From Diplonema papillatum (Eukaryota > Euglenozoa > Diplonemea > Diplonemida > Diplonemidae), in contig JAPJBO010000034.1 in the NCBI GenBank assembly GCA_030068145.1, forward strand, positions 434,001 through 498,000: a stretch of DNA of 64,000 bases. The letters are read 5' to 3'. This document shows, in pieces, positions 33,775-43,608 of the stretch. The first letter of the stretch is position 1, and each line of letters starts with the position of its first letter. A program made the translations under genes and the position numbers. Under the pieces are notes generated by a model. The model was not told where the DNA came from. It did not search any database and saw nothing but the letters and a program-made list of their open reading frames with translations.

Positions 33775-34398
33775 ATGACGCGAGGGCGTTTTCAGGTCTG
33801 CGACAAGTGCGCGAAGAAGAAGTGTCCGTTGTGCGCTTCGAGCTCACAGCGCACGCCGGAGCAGTGTTGCCGGGACCACCACGATCCCGGTGACGGTGTC
33901 CTCACGCAGTGCTGCGGAGCACACCACCTGACGCGTTGCGGCGGCTGCGCCAATGCCTCCGTGTGCTGCCAGAGTGGCCACCACCGGGCGGGAGGCCGGC
34001 CAGACGACGCCGACGACGAGAACGAGGCACCTGCGCCTCCGGCGGGACCGCAACCGGCACCGGTAGCGCCGCCGACGCGGGCTCCGACGCAACGGGGAGA
34101 CGAGCGAGGAATCCTCCGGCTCCGGCCTGGGAGACTCACCAACGATCGATCGCGCGGCGCCGCTGCGGCGGCGTGCTGCAGAGGACCCTTCCGTCCCATG
34201 CACCAGCGCGGCGGCGCCGACGCACTCAACTGCCAACGCCGCAACTCCGGGCCAACACCCCGCCCGACGAACGCCGCCCAATGCGCAGCCCCCGGCTGCG
34301 TCCATGCGACGCGCGAACCGACGCAAACGCGAAGACACGAGCGAAGGATCATCCAGCGATGGCTCCGGCCGGGAGACCCCAACGACACCCACTCGTAG
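33775..34398 (+). CDS. Cys/His-rich protein of element C
   Basis: A 207-residue frame starting at ATG 33775. The first 70 residues hold Cys/His clusters: CDKCAKKKCPLC, EQCCRDHH, then HHLTRCGGC...VCCQSGHH. The repeating pattern H-x4-C-x2-C-x5-CC-x3-H suggests zinc-binding units. The rest is Pro/Arg-rich and low-complexity. A homologous Cys/His array lies on the minus strand at 62409-62744. No function can be assigned. Residence inside a TIR element suggests a mobile-element protein. The C-terminal frame is uncertain, because the sister copy at 17.3 kb keeps a different frame open. Confidence 0.5.
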   Translation: MTRGRFQVCDKCAKKKCPLCASSSQRTPEQCCRDHHDPGDGVLTQCCGAHHLTRCGGCANASVCCQSGHHRAGGRPDDADDENEAPAPPAGPQPAPVAPPTRAPTQRGDERGILRLRPGRLTNDRSRGAAAAACCRGPFRPMHQRGGADALNCQRRNSGPTPRPTNAAQCAAPGCVHATREPTQTRRHERRIIQRWLRPGDPNDTHS

Positions 34399-34515
34399 GC
34401 CGCCTCCGCGGCGGCGCAACAGACGCGTTCCATCTGCTGCGACGTGGACACGGAGTGTGCATAGTGCGTTGCTCAGGGTAGTCGAAGGCCTGACAATCAC
34501 ACTAATGCAACAAAA

Positions 34516-35801
34516 TTACACAACTGCTGGTTCTTGAAGTCGTTCGATATCAAGGCAGCACTTCTGCAAACCCCAGCCCACGTGGGTGTGTGGGCTGCCA
34601 TCTGAGTATGAGGGTGATTGGCGGGCAATACCTGCATCCATGCAGCCATCAGCCCACTTTAGCGGTGCGCTGTCCCGCGAGTGCTGATTGTCTGCATCGG
34701 GTGCCGGGGAATCCGGGCTCGGTTCCGGAGAGGGAGTGATTCAAGTTGTAGGGAAGGGGACGGGGTTAGTCACACCTTAGCAGCCCCAGGGCCTCTCCCC
34801 ATCCACCTGTATGTGTTCTCGTGGTCACCGCTACCGCGCTGACCTTTCCCGAGAGCCGCGGGTAGCACCCGAGAGCGCCACTCACAGCACTTTTAATCTG
34901 AGCCCGGACATATCCCGCATTACCATCCCGCATGTGTGCCTCCAAGCCATCCTTTTCCCGAAGTTACGGACCGAGTTTGCCGACTTCCCTTACCTACATT
35001 GTTCTGTCGGCCAGCCTAGTAACGGTGCGGCCCCACAGAACCTTCTTTGCGGGGGCAATCGTAAACGAGGGAATCTGCCTGACGTGTCACAGTGGGTTAT
35101 CGACCCACCGTTAGGGTCCTGCTGCAAGGTCAGATCAACTGAACAGCTCCCTGTGGCGTCGGTGCAGGGTTGTTGACCCAGCGAGCTCCTGCCGGACAGG
35201 AGGGCGGTCAGTTCTTCACTTCATGGACACGCCGGCTGGTTTTACCCGCCAAACAACAAACAAAACGAGTTCCCTACCTGTGCTTTCCTCAAAAGGCAGA
35301 GGTCGGGTATCCAACGGAAGCGTCGAGAAGAAAATAAACAGGGCTGGCTCGGCGACTGAACAAGTTCATAGGCCCTGCGACAGCTGACGGGCGGCACCCG
35401 CGTGCGTGCCTCGTGGTGCAGCCAAGGTGGACGGCTTGCTGCGTACCGTTCTGGCGGCGGCAAAAAGGGGCCGCTCGCGCCCCCCCTCGGCGATTGTGTG
35501 TTTGTGTTTGTGCGATGACCTTTACATGTGTGTTCTGGTTAAACCGCTGCCAACGTTCTTCTTTGGCGGAATCTCCAGGAAAGCAGACAATTGTTTGTCG
35601 CAAACAAGAAATCCGGCAGCCGCCTTGGTTCCTGCAGAAAACCCCACCGAACTAAACAGGTGGAGGTGCACACGGGGGGGTCCGGGTAGAGCGAGTGGCG
35701 GGCTGGGCTTGCGTTTGCGCACGCGAAACGCGCGGTTCTGGGAGAACGAGGCGAGGCCCCGCCTCCCTTCCCTCCTCCGCCCCCTTTCCCGCTGCGTCCC
35801 A
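34516..35801. other. Stretch between element C and the charged-protein gene
   Basis: It contains an antisense LSU rRNA fragment near 34900-35060. 35406-35801 is open in the frame of the next gene but has no ATG and no domain. It is probably leader or intron, and ends in a pyrimidine-rich tract before ATG 35802. Confidence 0.5.
34900..35060 (-). pseudogene. Large-subunit (28S) rRNA-derived fragment
   Basis: Read on the minus strand, 34945-35022 contains GAACAATGTAGGTAAGGGAA, GTCGGCAAACTCGGTCCGTA and ACTTCGGGAAAAGGATGGCT. This is one of the most conserved stretches of 28S rRNA, almost base for base. The flanks quickly lose similarity, so only a piece of the gene is present, not an rDNA repeat. 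Confidence 0.85.
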
Positions 35802-37742
35802 ATGGGCAGCGGGTACGAGAAAGAGGACGAGAAGGCGAAGCAGGCGCGCTTGAAGATCCTGCGGCGCATCCTGCTGAACGAACGGGGCAACGTGGGCGAG
35901 CTAGAGCGCAGCACCGCGGAAACCGCGCGCCGGCGCGACCGGCGGGACCGCGTGACAAGCAGCGAGACGCGAGAGAGGGATGACCGGGACCGTCGGCGGG
36001 GCGACAACGTCGAAGAGTCGGACGCGCGTGAAGGAAGCTTGCGGACGCGAAATAATGGCAGGAACGAAGAGTCGAAGACTGCGCGAAGCAGAGAGCGGCG
36101 GAGGTCAAAGGAGGATCGTGGGAAGAAACGAGAAAGAGAGAGGGATGACCGGGACCGTCGGCGGGGCGACAACGTCGAAGAGTCAGACGCGCGTGAAGGA
36201 AGCTTGAGGACGCGAAATAATGGCAGGAACGAAGAGTCGAAGACTGCGCGAAGCAGAGAGCGGCGGAGGTCAAAGGAGGATCGTGGGAAGAACCGAGAAA
36301 GAGAGAGGGACAGCGAACCCGTGCGGATCGCTAGGGAACGGGAGAAGGTAAGAGAGACCCGAAGAGACAGCGAGCCCGCGCGGACTAGCAGGGAACGGGA
36401 GACGGAAAGAGAGATCCAAAGGGACAGCGAGCCCGTGCGGACTACTAGGGAACGAGAGATGGAAAGAGAGATCCAAAGGGACAGCGAGCCTGAGCGAGCT
36501 CTTGAGAAGGAAAGAGAGCCTCGGAAGGATAAGAAATCCCGGCGAAGTACCAGAGACCGTGAAAAAGACAGGGGCGAAGGCAGTGAGAGGGAAAGAGAGC
36601 GTCGGAAGGATAAGAAGTCTCGGCGAAGCACGAGAGACCGTGAGAAGGACAGGGACGAAGGGAGTGAGCGCGACAGGGACAGGGAAAGGGGGGCTCGGAA
36701 AGACAAGGAACCTCTGCGAACTACCAACGAACGTGTGAGAGATAGGGACGAAAGCAGTGAGCGAGAAAGGGAACGAGAGGGTCGGAAGGATAGGGTGCCT
36801 CTGCGGACCACTAGAGAACGGGAGAAAGATAAGGGCGAGGGCAGTGGGCGGGAGAGGGAGAGAGACAGGCAGAGGGGCAGCGAGCGCGAGAGGCGACGGG
36901 ACACGGAGAGCAAAGCGGCCGCAAAGGATTCGGACTCTCGGCACCAGGAGAAAGCCAGAAAGGAACAGGAAAGAGAGGCCAGGAAGGAACAGGAAAGAGA
37001 AGCCAGAAAGGAACTGGAAAGAGAAGCGCTCGCGAGGGAACGGCAGGCAAAGGAGGCCGAGGCGAAGAAGGAACGAGAATTAGTAGAGGAGAGAGAGCGC
37101 CAGAGGAAGCAGGACAGGGAAGACAGAGACCGGAAGGAACGAGAAAAGCAAGAGCGCGCGGAGCGTGAGCGACGCGAGCAGGAGAAGCGCGAAAGGGAAG
37201 AACAACGGGCCAGACGCGAACGAGAGGAGCGCGAACGGAGGGAAAAAGACAAAAGGGACCGAGAAGACCGGGAGCGACGAGAGAGGGACAAGCGGGAGAG
37301 AGAGGATCGCGACAGAAGAGAGCGGGTCTTGCGCGAAAGGGAAGACCGTGAAAGAAGGGAACGGGAGCGGCGCGATAGGGAAGATCGGGCGAAGGAAACC
37401 CGTGACCGGCACGAACACGAAAGGAGGGAGAGGGACAAGCGGGAGAGACTGGAAGAAGAGAGAAGGAAGCGGGCGGACAGGGATCGGGACAGGGACCGAG
37501 AGCGACAGCAAGACAGAGAAAGGGAACGGCGAAGAGACGCTGCAGCAAGGACCAGGCTGCGCGATCCACGAGACCGCGCCCCGGACGCCGGCCTCACCGC
37601 GGCCGGCTCTTCTGCGAGGACCACCATCCCGTTCTCCGGGCGCAAGGATCCCCCCTCCGAACCCGCGAAGGCTGCTGCCCCTTCGTATGCTTCCGCGCTT
37701 TTTCCCCCTCGCAAAAACGCCTTCATACATGTAAGCAACTGA
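35802..37742 (+). CDS. Highly charged Arg/Glu/Asp/Lys-rich protein, probable long single alpha-helix
   Basis: A 646-residue frame starts at MGSGYEKEDEK. A short N-terminal helix-like segment (KILRRILLNERG) is followed by about 550 residues composed almost only of R, E, K, D, S and Q in i/i+4 alternation (REREDRDRRERE, EKEREPRKDKKS). This pattern is expected for a single alpha-helix or a trichohyalin-like/SR-type protein. The last 60 residues are less charged (AGSSARTTIPFSGRKD). The final codons read CAT|GTAAGC at 37730/37731, a good 5' splice site, so the gene may continue in an unseen exon. A 165-bp exact-frame duplication lies at 35979-36308. The family is not recognised; nuclear RNA-processing proteins often look like this, but that is only a possibility. 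Confidence 0.6.
   Translation: MGSGYEKEDEKAKQARLKILRRILLNERGNVGELERSTAETARRRDRRDRVTSSETRERDDRDRRRGDNVEESDAREGSLRTRNNGRNEESKTARSRERRRSKEDRGKKRERERDDRDRRRGDNVEESDAREGSLRTRNNGRNEESKTARSRERRRSKEDRGKNRERERDSEPVRIAREREKVRETRRDSEPARTSRERETEREIQRDSEPVRTTREREMEREIQRDSEPERALEKEREPRKDKKSRRSTRDREKDRGEGSERERERRKDKKSRRSTRDREKDRDEGSERDRDRERGARKDKEPLRTTNERVRDRDESSEREREREGRKDRVPLRTTREREKDKGEGSGRERERDRQRGSERERRRDTESKAAAKDSDSRHQEKARKEQEREARKEQEREARKELEREALARERQAKEAEAKKERELVEERERQRKQDREDRDRKEREKQERAERERREQEKREREEQRARREREERERREKDKRDREDRERRERDKREREDRDRRERVLREREDRERRERERRDREDRAKETRDRHEHERRERDKRERLEEERRKRADRDRDRDRERQQDRERERRRDAAARTRLRDPRDRAPDAGLTAAGSSARTTIPFSGRKDPPSEPAKAAAPSYASALFPPRKNAFIHVSN
35979..36308 (+). repeat. 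165-bp in-frame tandem duplication in the charged-protein gene
   Basis: Two near-identical copies start GATGACCGGGACCGTCGGCG at 35979 and 36144 (period 165 = 55 codons). Only a few substitutions separate them, so this is a recent in-frame expansion. Confidence 0.92.
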
Positions 37743-40084
37743 TTCCATTCGCAACAGAAGCGAGTCACGGTAGTGCCGCCCCGACGACCCAGCTAGGGCC
37801 TATCTGCGGCTAAACTCCATGTCTAAAGTTATTCGAGACCTTGCAATGTGTTCCAATGTAAGCCTGATAATTGAGCTACTGAAGATCATGTCACTGTCAC
37901 AGTTTACATGTCCGTGCTTTACATGGAGATCCCTAACTCAGGATACCAGGTGAAAAAGGAAAATAGCGACCTGAAGAGAGGGCCCAAACTCGGCCTGCTC
38001 AAAGACATACGAATAAGCGCCAATCAGTAACACGACTGGCTCATCGTAGACGTCGTGACTCTGCAGGTACATATTGACAACAATTCCACACAGACGCTTT
38101 GCTCGTGGCACCGGCTCTGATGACGATTAGGGTGTGTAGCCTCGCGGATGAGTAACGACTCCGTTACACTGATCACTTGAGTCGTAGCACATCGTCATGA
38201 GGAGTGGTGGCAGCAAACAGACGACACTCCCTGCAAGCGACGTCGCGTATTCGATGCGTCACGCGTCGCTTTTAGAAGCATTGCTGCCCTTCAAATGATG
38301 ATGACGTCATAAGACGCTTAAGAAGCAGCGCTAGCAAACAGAAAACACCCCCGAAACACAAACTACATCGCGCATATAGGGGATCGAGATCTGTTCGGAC
38401 GATGTGACACAGACCATTATGCACCTGAGGGTTGCGGTTTTCTACGTTCGTTCGCGTAGCCGGAAATGTGGTCGAACGTCTGCTGTGGTGGCTTCATAAG
38501 ATGTTCCCGGATGAATGAGGCCAGGTTATCTCGTGTTTGAACAAGCCCCCATGTCCTCCGCCCAAACTGCGTTAGGACGTTGCGATCGATCGTGTCTTCT
38601 CTGTTGTGGACTTCCAGGTTCGCCTTCAGGGTCTTTTCAAACTGCTAGATTTTGGTACTGGTGCTCACAACCCTGCAGCGGGCAGTGGAAGGGGGAGACA
38701 GCCACTGTCGGCAACAGCTTGACCCTTAACCGTGTGGATTTGTCATCTTGGTTTTCCAGGCTCAAGTCTTCTTCACTCTCCGACCCCATCCGTCCGTGGG
38801 GGGCGTAAAGATCTTCAGGTGAAGATACTGCCTGTGTTGAAACGAGGAGGCCCTTTCACATTTCTGTGTGCGAGAATGAAATCAACGTGCGTTGCCCAGA
38901 TTTGTTCGAAGGCGAGTGGACTCGGCCTAACAGCTGCGTGCTAGCGACTCGGTTCACGATCGAGGCAACACGAGCAAGTGTTGGCCTCAGGAGACAAGTC
39001 CTCTTACCGCCCGCCAATTCCACTTCGATCAGCCTCTCGTGTTCACCAGAACCGGCTAGTGTACTGAACCTCAAATCCCTTTCCAGTAAATCACGATCGG
39101 GCTGTGCTGCGTCCCCAAGGATTGGCACATCTCCCTTTCAGTGCGGCTTGTGGGTATGACACCCTAAGCCTCGCACACTCGTGTTCCAAGACGGGTAGTA
39201 GATCGCTGTGTCTGACATGAGCGAGCGTTTAACCACGTCAGGCCAGCGGGAGCAAGGACGTTGTCCGAAGACGCCGACACTTACCGGTCGTCCGTAGTGG
39301 TTGTAAGTCCTGAAAATGGCGGGTTGTTGATCTATCGTGCCAGGGCCGCCGGCAGAGACCGAGGTGCAAACCTTTTTGCTTGCCCGCCCCTTTGTTGCCT
39401 TCAAAGCCAACAAACCCCGCAGTAAGCGCTAAAAAGGTCCCGCCGTGCCTCACCGGTCGACCCCCTGTCTTTTCCCTAGGGCTATGATGGCAAGTGAACT
39501 CGGTTCCATCCGTTTTCTTTCTCGAAACATGGAGGCGAAACGTCCGCATTCCCGTTTCCTTGAAGGTATGGGAACGGAAACGGAAGCGTTGTATTTTTTT
39601 GCCATCAAAAAGACAGGCGCTTCGTTTTGTTTGTGCGTGCCGGCCCTACTAGCCCTTGGGGCGGAGCTGTCCCGTGCCTACCTGACGAGAGATGACCCCT
39701 TTGGCTCGTATTTAGGATTCTCTCTCACACAGTTGTGGACCGCTTACCGCCGTACTTCCTGCTCTCGCAATCACACGAAGCTCTAAACAGGAAAAGCCAT
39801 CATTCCCCCCTGAGGCCGAAACACAAAAATAAAAGACCCCAAGACCACCCTAAACACCCCTTCGTCTGTCGGTCACCGCCGTATCTTCGCTCGCCACGAG
39901 GCCAGAACAGCCGATTTCAGCGTTTACCATGCAGTCGCCAGCCCACATGAACCACTACAGCTACCTGGCACAGAGTTTGGCGAAGAAGGTATGTGTCTGT
40001 GCCTCCCGCACCTCCGCTTCATGGATTGAAGTATCTACGTCTTGTAAACGGACCTCTGGACACACAAGGCCATTTGAGGTGCAA

Positions 40085-40260
40085 AAAGACTCCTGTCAAA
40101 AAGCTCGTAGTTGGATCCAGAGCTCAGGTTGCAAGGTGGCCCGCGCATCAGCGTAATGCTGGTATTCAGAAGGCTGGGATAAACCCCTTGCATCAAGACC
40201 TGTGCTCCATGAACGGTGGTAATGGTGCCTTGCAAGTAATCTCTTCATCGGGATGAAAGC
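40085..40260 (+). pseudogene. Second small-subunit rRNA-like fragment
   Basis: TCAAAAAGCTCGTAGTTGGA at 40096-40118 is the near-universal 18S stretch after the 530 loop. The ends of this fragment (GTAGTTGGATCCAGAGC; CTTCATCGGGATGAA) match the fragment at 20837-20950 in order, but the middle differs. It is a diverged fragment rather than a working gene. Confidence 0.6.
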
Positions 40261-40774
40261 GCTTACGCGTACACGGGTCTAAGCCACGGACACATAAGGC
40301 GGACCACCATCAGCGCGGAGCCTGAGTCTTCAGACAAGACAGCGATGTGGGTCTAGCTTTTCAGTTCGTAGCTCGTTGCAGCCAAACCCCCAATGCTACC
40401 CATCCGCCTCGGGGAAAAGGCCCCTACTTCATCCGTGTTTGAGCATTTAGTAAAAACACTCGTGGGGGTGGTGGTTTGTTCACAGCAACATCGGTGGTCG
40501 ACGACCGAAACATGGTGCAGCCGGTGCGGTGTTGCGCACGTATCCATTCCAAGCACCTTCTTCCGATTCCGTCACCTATAAACGAAAGACAAAGAAAGGC
40601 CCGTGCAAAGTTGAGTGAATGAGACAAAAATAGCTCCCACTTTGCTAAAAACAATGGACAATGGCCGAAACCACCAATGACCAACAACTAAGGTACCCAC
40701 CGATGCGCTTACCTCGTGTAACCACCACTCTTACGACACTCAGAGCACAAAGGATATCTTCCCATAACGACGAA

Positions 40775-40828
40775 GGTCACCCGGAGACTTTAAAACCCCG
40801 GAGTTTCAAGCGAACTTTCACTCTAAAA
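40775..40828 (+). repeat. D motif copy, upstream of cyclin exon 1
   Basis: A consensus copy of the 55-bp motif: GGTCACCCGGAGACTTTAAA, then ACCCCGGAGTTTCAAGCGAA and CTTTCACTCTAAAAAG. It lies about 60 bases before the likely cyclin start. The preceding 115 bases (from AATGGCCGAAAC) resemble those before the copy at 63636. Confidence 0.8.
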
Positions 40829-40885
40829 AGATGGGTTCATATCTACTGCGAACCACAGGCACCGGAGAGAAGCCGCCCGAACCTG

Positions 40886-42436
40886 ATGGTTGCAATGTCC
40901 AACTTTCTTGAGTACCTTTGCACAAGCAACCGAGGCATCGCGACGGGAAGCCCGTTCGATGGCACTTTCCCATGCAGAGTCAACTATCTGCTCGACCGTC
41001 TTCGCCGGCACTGCGGGTGCGGTGACGAGGTATGCCTTCTTGCACAGCAAGCACACCGACACCGAATGGAAGTGAGTTGTGTAAACGCACTCTGCTGCAG
41101 AACACGCACTCTGCTGCAGAACACGCACTCTCCTGCAGACACGCACTCTGCTGCAGAACACGCACTCTGCTGCAGACACGCACTCTGCTGCAGAACACGC
41201 ACTCTGCAGCAGAACACGCACTCTGCAGCAGAACACGCACTCTGCTGCAGAACACGCACTCTGCTGCAGAACACGCACTCTGCTGCAGACACGCACTCTG
41301 CTGCAGAACACACACTCCTGCTGCAAAACACGCACTCTGCTGCACCAGGCAGCCACGCACAGGATTCGCATCCCTATCCCGCTCAAAAAGCGTAGTCGCA
41401 TCTGTGTTCGGTATCTTGTGAAACTCGGCTGGCCCGACACAGCGCCCTACTCAACAACTCAGATCTTCTTGTGCATGTTGCTTCTGATAAACGATTTGAC
41501 GGTCGACCACAGAGTAGTGGTAACGTACAGAAGCGTTCACAGGCTCGTCCTCGCAGCCACTCTCATAGCAGTGAAGATGCGGGAAGACTTTTACAACAGC
41601 AACTCGGTATGGTCCAGCTTGATAAGTTTGATTGTTTACTATTAGTTCCAACAATCGGGGCAGCATTCAGTTCCGAGACTGGCTCGTGGGCAGCAGTCAG
41701 TTACGTGAGCGTCGCCACCTCCCCTTGCGAGCTTTCGGACCAACCTGCTAAAGGAGGACTTTGCCCAAGCGTAGTAAACTAATATTCCCCTTCCACCCGT
41801 ACAGCAGCATGTAGGCACGTGGGGGGCCCAGGGCCACATTCATTGCGAAGGTGTTTCGTGGTGTCGGTCGCAGAAGTCTTTTTTGGCTAGCCAAAGTGAG
41901 TGAAAGAGTACGTACACTAGTGCGTTGCTCAGGGTAGTCGAAGGTTTGACAATCACACTAGTGCAAAAAGTTTACTACACTAGTGAGTAGAGTAAAGAAC
42001 GAGTGTAGTAAGAGCGCAGGTAGCACAAACTACCATACCAACGGACGACCGCAAAATGTCTTGCCTTTCCTTATCCCTCAAAACCAGCACAAGAACAACA
42101 CGACGACACGCACAGCATTTCGCTGCCGTCGGCGGAATCACGGTGCAGGAGATGAACAAGGTCGAAGGCGCGCTTCTGAACAGCCTCGAATGGGAACTGG
42201 CGCAGGCGCCGTCGTCGTACCACGAGCTTTACACGATTCTGACGCGCGATTGGTCGGTGATGCCGCGCGGTGGTCCTGTCTTCCCGGAGGTGAAGCGCGT
42301 TGTCGAAGCGCCACCGAGCGTCGAGGAGGAGGAATCGTGGTCCGACGAGCCCCTCCCCAGCACCCCGAGGGAGCAGCTCTCCGGAAGCGGATCATCGACA
42401 AGGGAACAGCTTTCCACGAGCGGGTCGTCGTCGTGA
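40886..42436 (+). CDS. P/U-type (PHO80-like) cyclin, 3 exons
   Basis: Predicted exons are about 40886-41029, 41463-41606 and 42116-42436 (about 202 aa), all phase 0 with GT-AG borders. Cyclins of this type bind and activate a cyclin-dependent kinase. The cyclin box is rebuilt across the exons: FLEYLCTSN and VNYLLDRLRRHCG (exon 1), SVHRLVLAATLIAVKMREDFYNSN (exon 2; the HR-LV-AATLIAVK helix is typical) and HFAAVGGITVQEMNKVEGAL (exon 3; the VGGI-xx-EMN motif is diagnostic). The tail is acidic then Ser/Gly-rich (SGSGSS). The frame is also open back to ATG 40661, but that stretch is repeat D, so ATG 40886 is preferred. The acceptor-like CCACAG at 40855-40860 may mark the exon start. Intron 1 is a minisatellite. 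Confidence 0.82.
41088..41350 (+). repeat. CTGCTGCAG minisatellite filling cyclin intron 1
   Basis: About 14 tandem units of 17-19 bases (ACGCACTCTGCTGCAGAAC and shorter variants) occupy most of the 433-nt intron. The CTGCAG core is palindromic. No splice site is disturbed. Confidence 0.92.
41919..41974 (+). repeat. Solo element C end in cyclin intron 2
   Basis: AGTGCGTTGCTCAGGGTAGT, then GACAATCACACTAGTGCA matches the right terminal inverted repeat of element C without the rest of the element. Confidence 0.8.
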
Positions 42437-43408
42437 CGGAAAAGAGAAGAAAAGAAGAGAAAAAAAACGCTCACCCAAACAACTTCCGCCGGTAGAGAAA
42501 CCTTGCCTAAAGAAATCAACTGCCTTCGGGTAGGCTAGTCTGACACTAGTTGTCGTCGGGAAAAGAAAAAAAACAAGGAGCCTGCAGCCCCCCTCCCCGA
42601 AGAAAAACGAGAAAAACGACGATGGTCCGGAGACCCTCAACCCCCGGATCCTCCAAGCGAACTTTCAACTCCAAAAAGTCGGGAAGAAAAAGATGGTTGG
42701 TGCAATGCCAAGGAACTCTGCATAGGGTAGGGAAACCCTCCGCATACTTGCTCGTTGGGGGAGGAAGGTTTACACGTTTTTTTATCATCTCTCTTTTTCA
42801 CGCGTCCAAAGTGACTACAGAATGGATAATCACTCAACTCCCTGCGCAAACTACGAAGAACCCCCAAAACACGAGAAGCGATACGAAAACTGCGGTCCCA
42901 CTGTGGTCAGTGGATGATGTTCCAACTAACAAACAAGGTGGCGAACCTTCGTAATTTGACCAATGAGCTGACGTCCGCGAGGCAGGCTAGTGCGGTTAAC
43001 ATGAGAAAAGTGGCAAGGCAGACACGTCGACATTCAGTCTGGTCACGCCATCGGCCAGGCGCCTTGTGTATCGGTGAAGCGAGGAAGGGTTAAAGAGGAC
43101 GTTTCACCGACACTCACTGCTCGTATATAATATTATACACCATGCATCCCACGCGTTGCGTGCGTGGGCACCGCAAACTTCCCGGAGAGACGGTCTGCAC
43201 TGCAACTCATCTTTCTCTGGTGGAAATGGCCACCGAAAAGGCTGCACTTCCTCATGTGCCAGAAATCTCATGTTGGTTCCAGCGGAGAAACGCACTGGCC
43301 CCCCGCGCACACGGAAACGAAAAGGAAAAAGGTGAACTGAATTAAAAATTTAAAAAAACGCCGCGACGAAGAAAAGCTTCCCCCCAATAAAACGGCAAAA
43401 AACAATTT

Positions 43409-43608
43409 TAAGCCGGTCCATCCCCTCCTGATAGACTGTGATAGACAGAAGAATGCAGCTCGAGGCAATTCTATGCAGCTCCAGGCAATTCTATGCAGCT
43501 CTAGGGGATAGGGATGGACCTGATAGCCTGTGGTGGACCTTGATTCGCTACAATGAACAGCGGCAGGCAAATCGATGCAGTTGCAGGCGATAGGGATGGA
43601 CCGGCTCA
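43409..43608 (-). mobile_element. TGAGCCGG MITE, copy 3 (inverted orientation)
   Basis: A 200-bp element with ends TAAGCCGGTCCATCCCC and GGGATGGACCGGCTCA. It is flanked by AATTT on both sides (43404-43408 and 43609-43613). The interior has repeated GCAGCTC(C/T)AGGCAATTCTAT units, so this copy is somewhat longer than the other two. Confidence 0.85.

Larger units (their letters stand above)
33167..34515 (+). mobile_element. Element C: TIR-bounded element with a Cys/His-rich ORF
   Basis: The left end (33167-33208, TTTGTTGCATTAGTGTGATT ... CTACCCTGA) is the inverted complement of the right end (about 34474-34514) over about 42 bp with one mismatch. This is the structure of a DNA transposon or MITE of about 1.35 kb. 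It carries the Cys/His-rich ORF at 33775-34398 but no recognisable transposase, so it is probably non-autonomous or of unknown type. No clean target duplication was seen. Partial copies or ends occur at 17285-17545, 41919-41974 and 62318-62364. Confidence 0.8.
37743..40885. other. Gene-poor stretch before the cyclin gene
   Basis: There is no recognisable exon. It contains an SSU rRNA-like fragment (40085-40260) and a D motif copy (40775-40828). Open frames at 38515-38808 and 39445-39786 show no domain. Confidence 0.55.

Noticed and set aside
35522-37768. Long minus-strand open frame rich in Ser/Arg/Leu opposite the charged-protein gene
   Set aside because: It is the mirror of GA-rich codons on the plus strand; it has no Met-initiated domain, and the plus-strand duplication keeps the plus frame.
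40823-41440. Cys-rich repeat proteins on both strands (CSAAECVF / NTHSAAEH types)
   Set aside because: They are translations of the CTGCTGCAG minisatellite in a cyclin intron; all frames stay open simply because the unit lacks stops.
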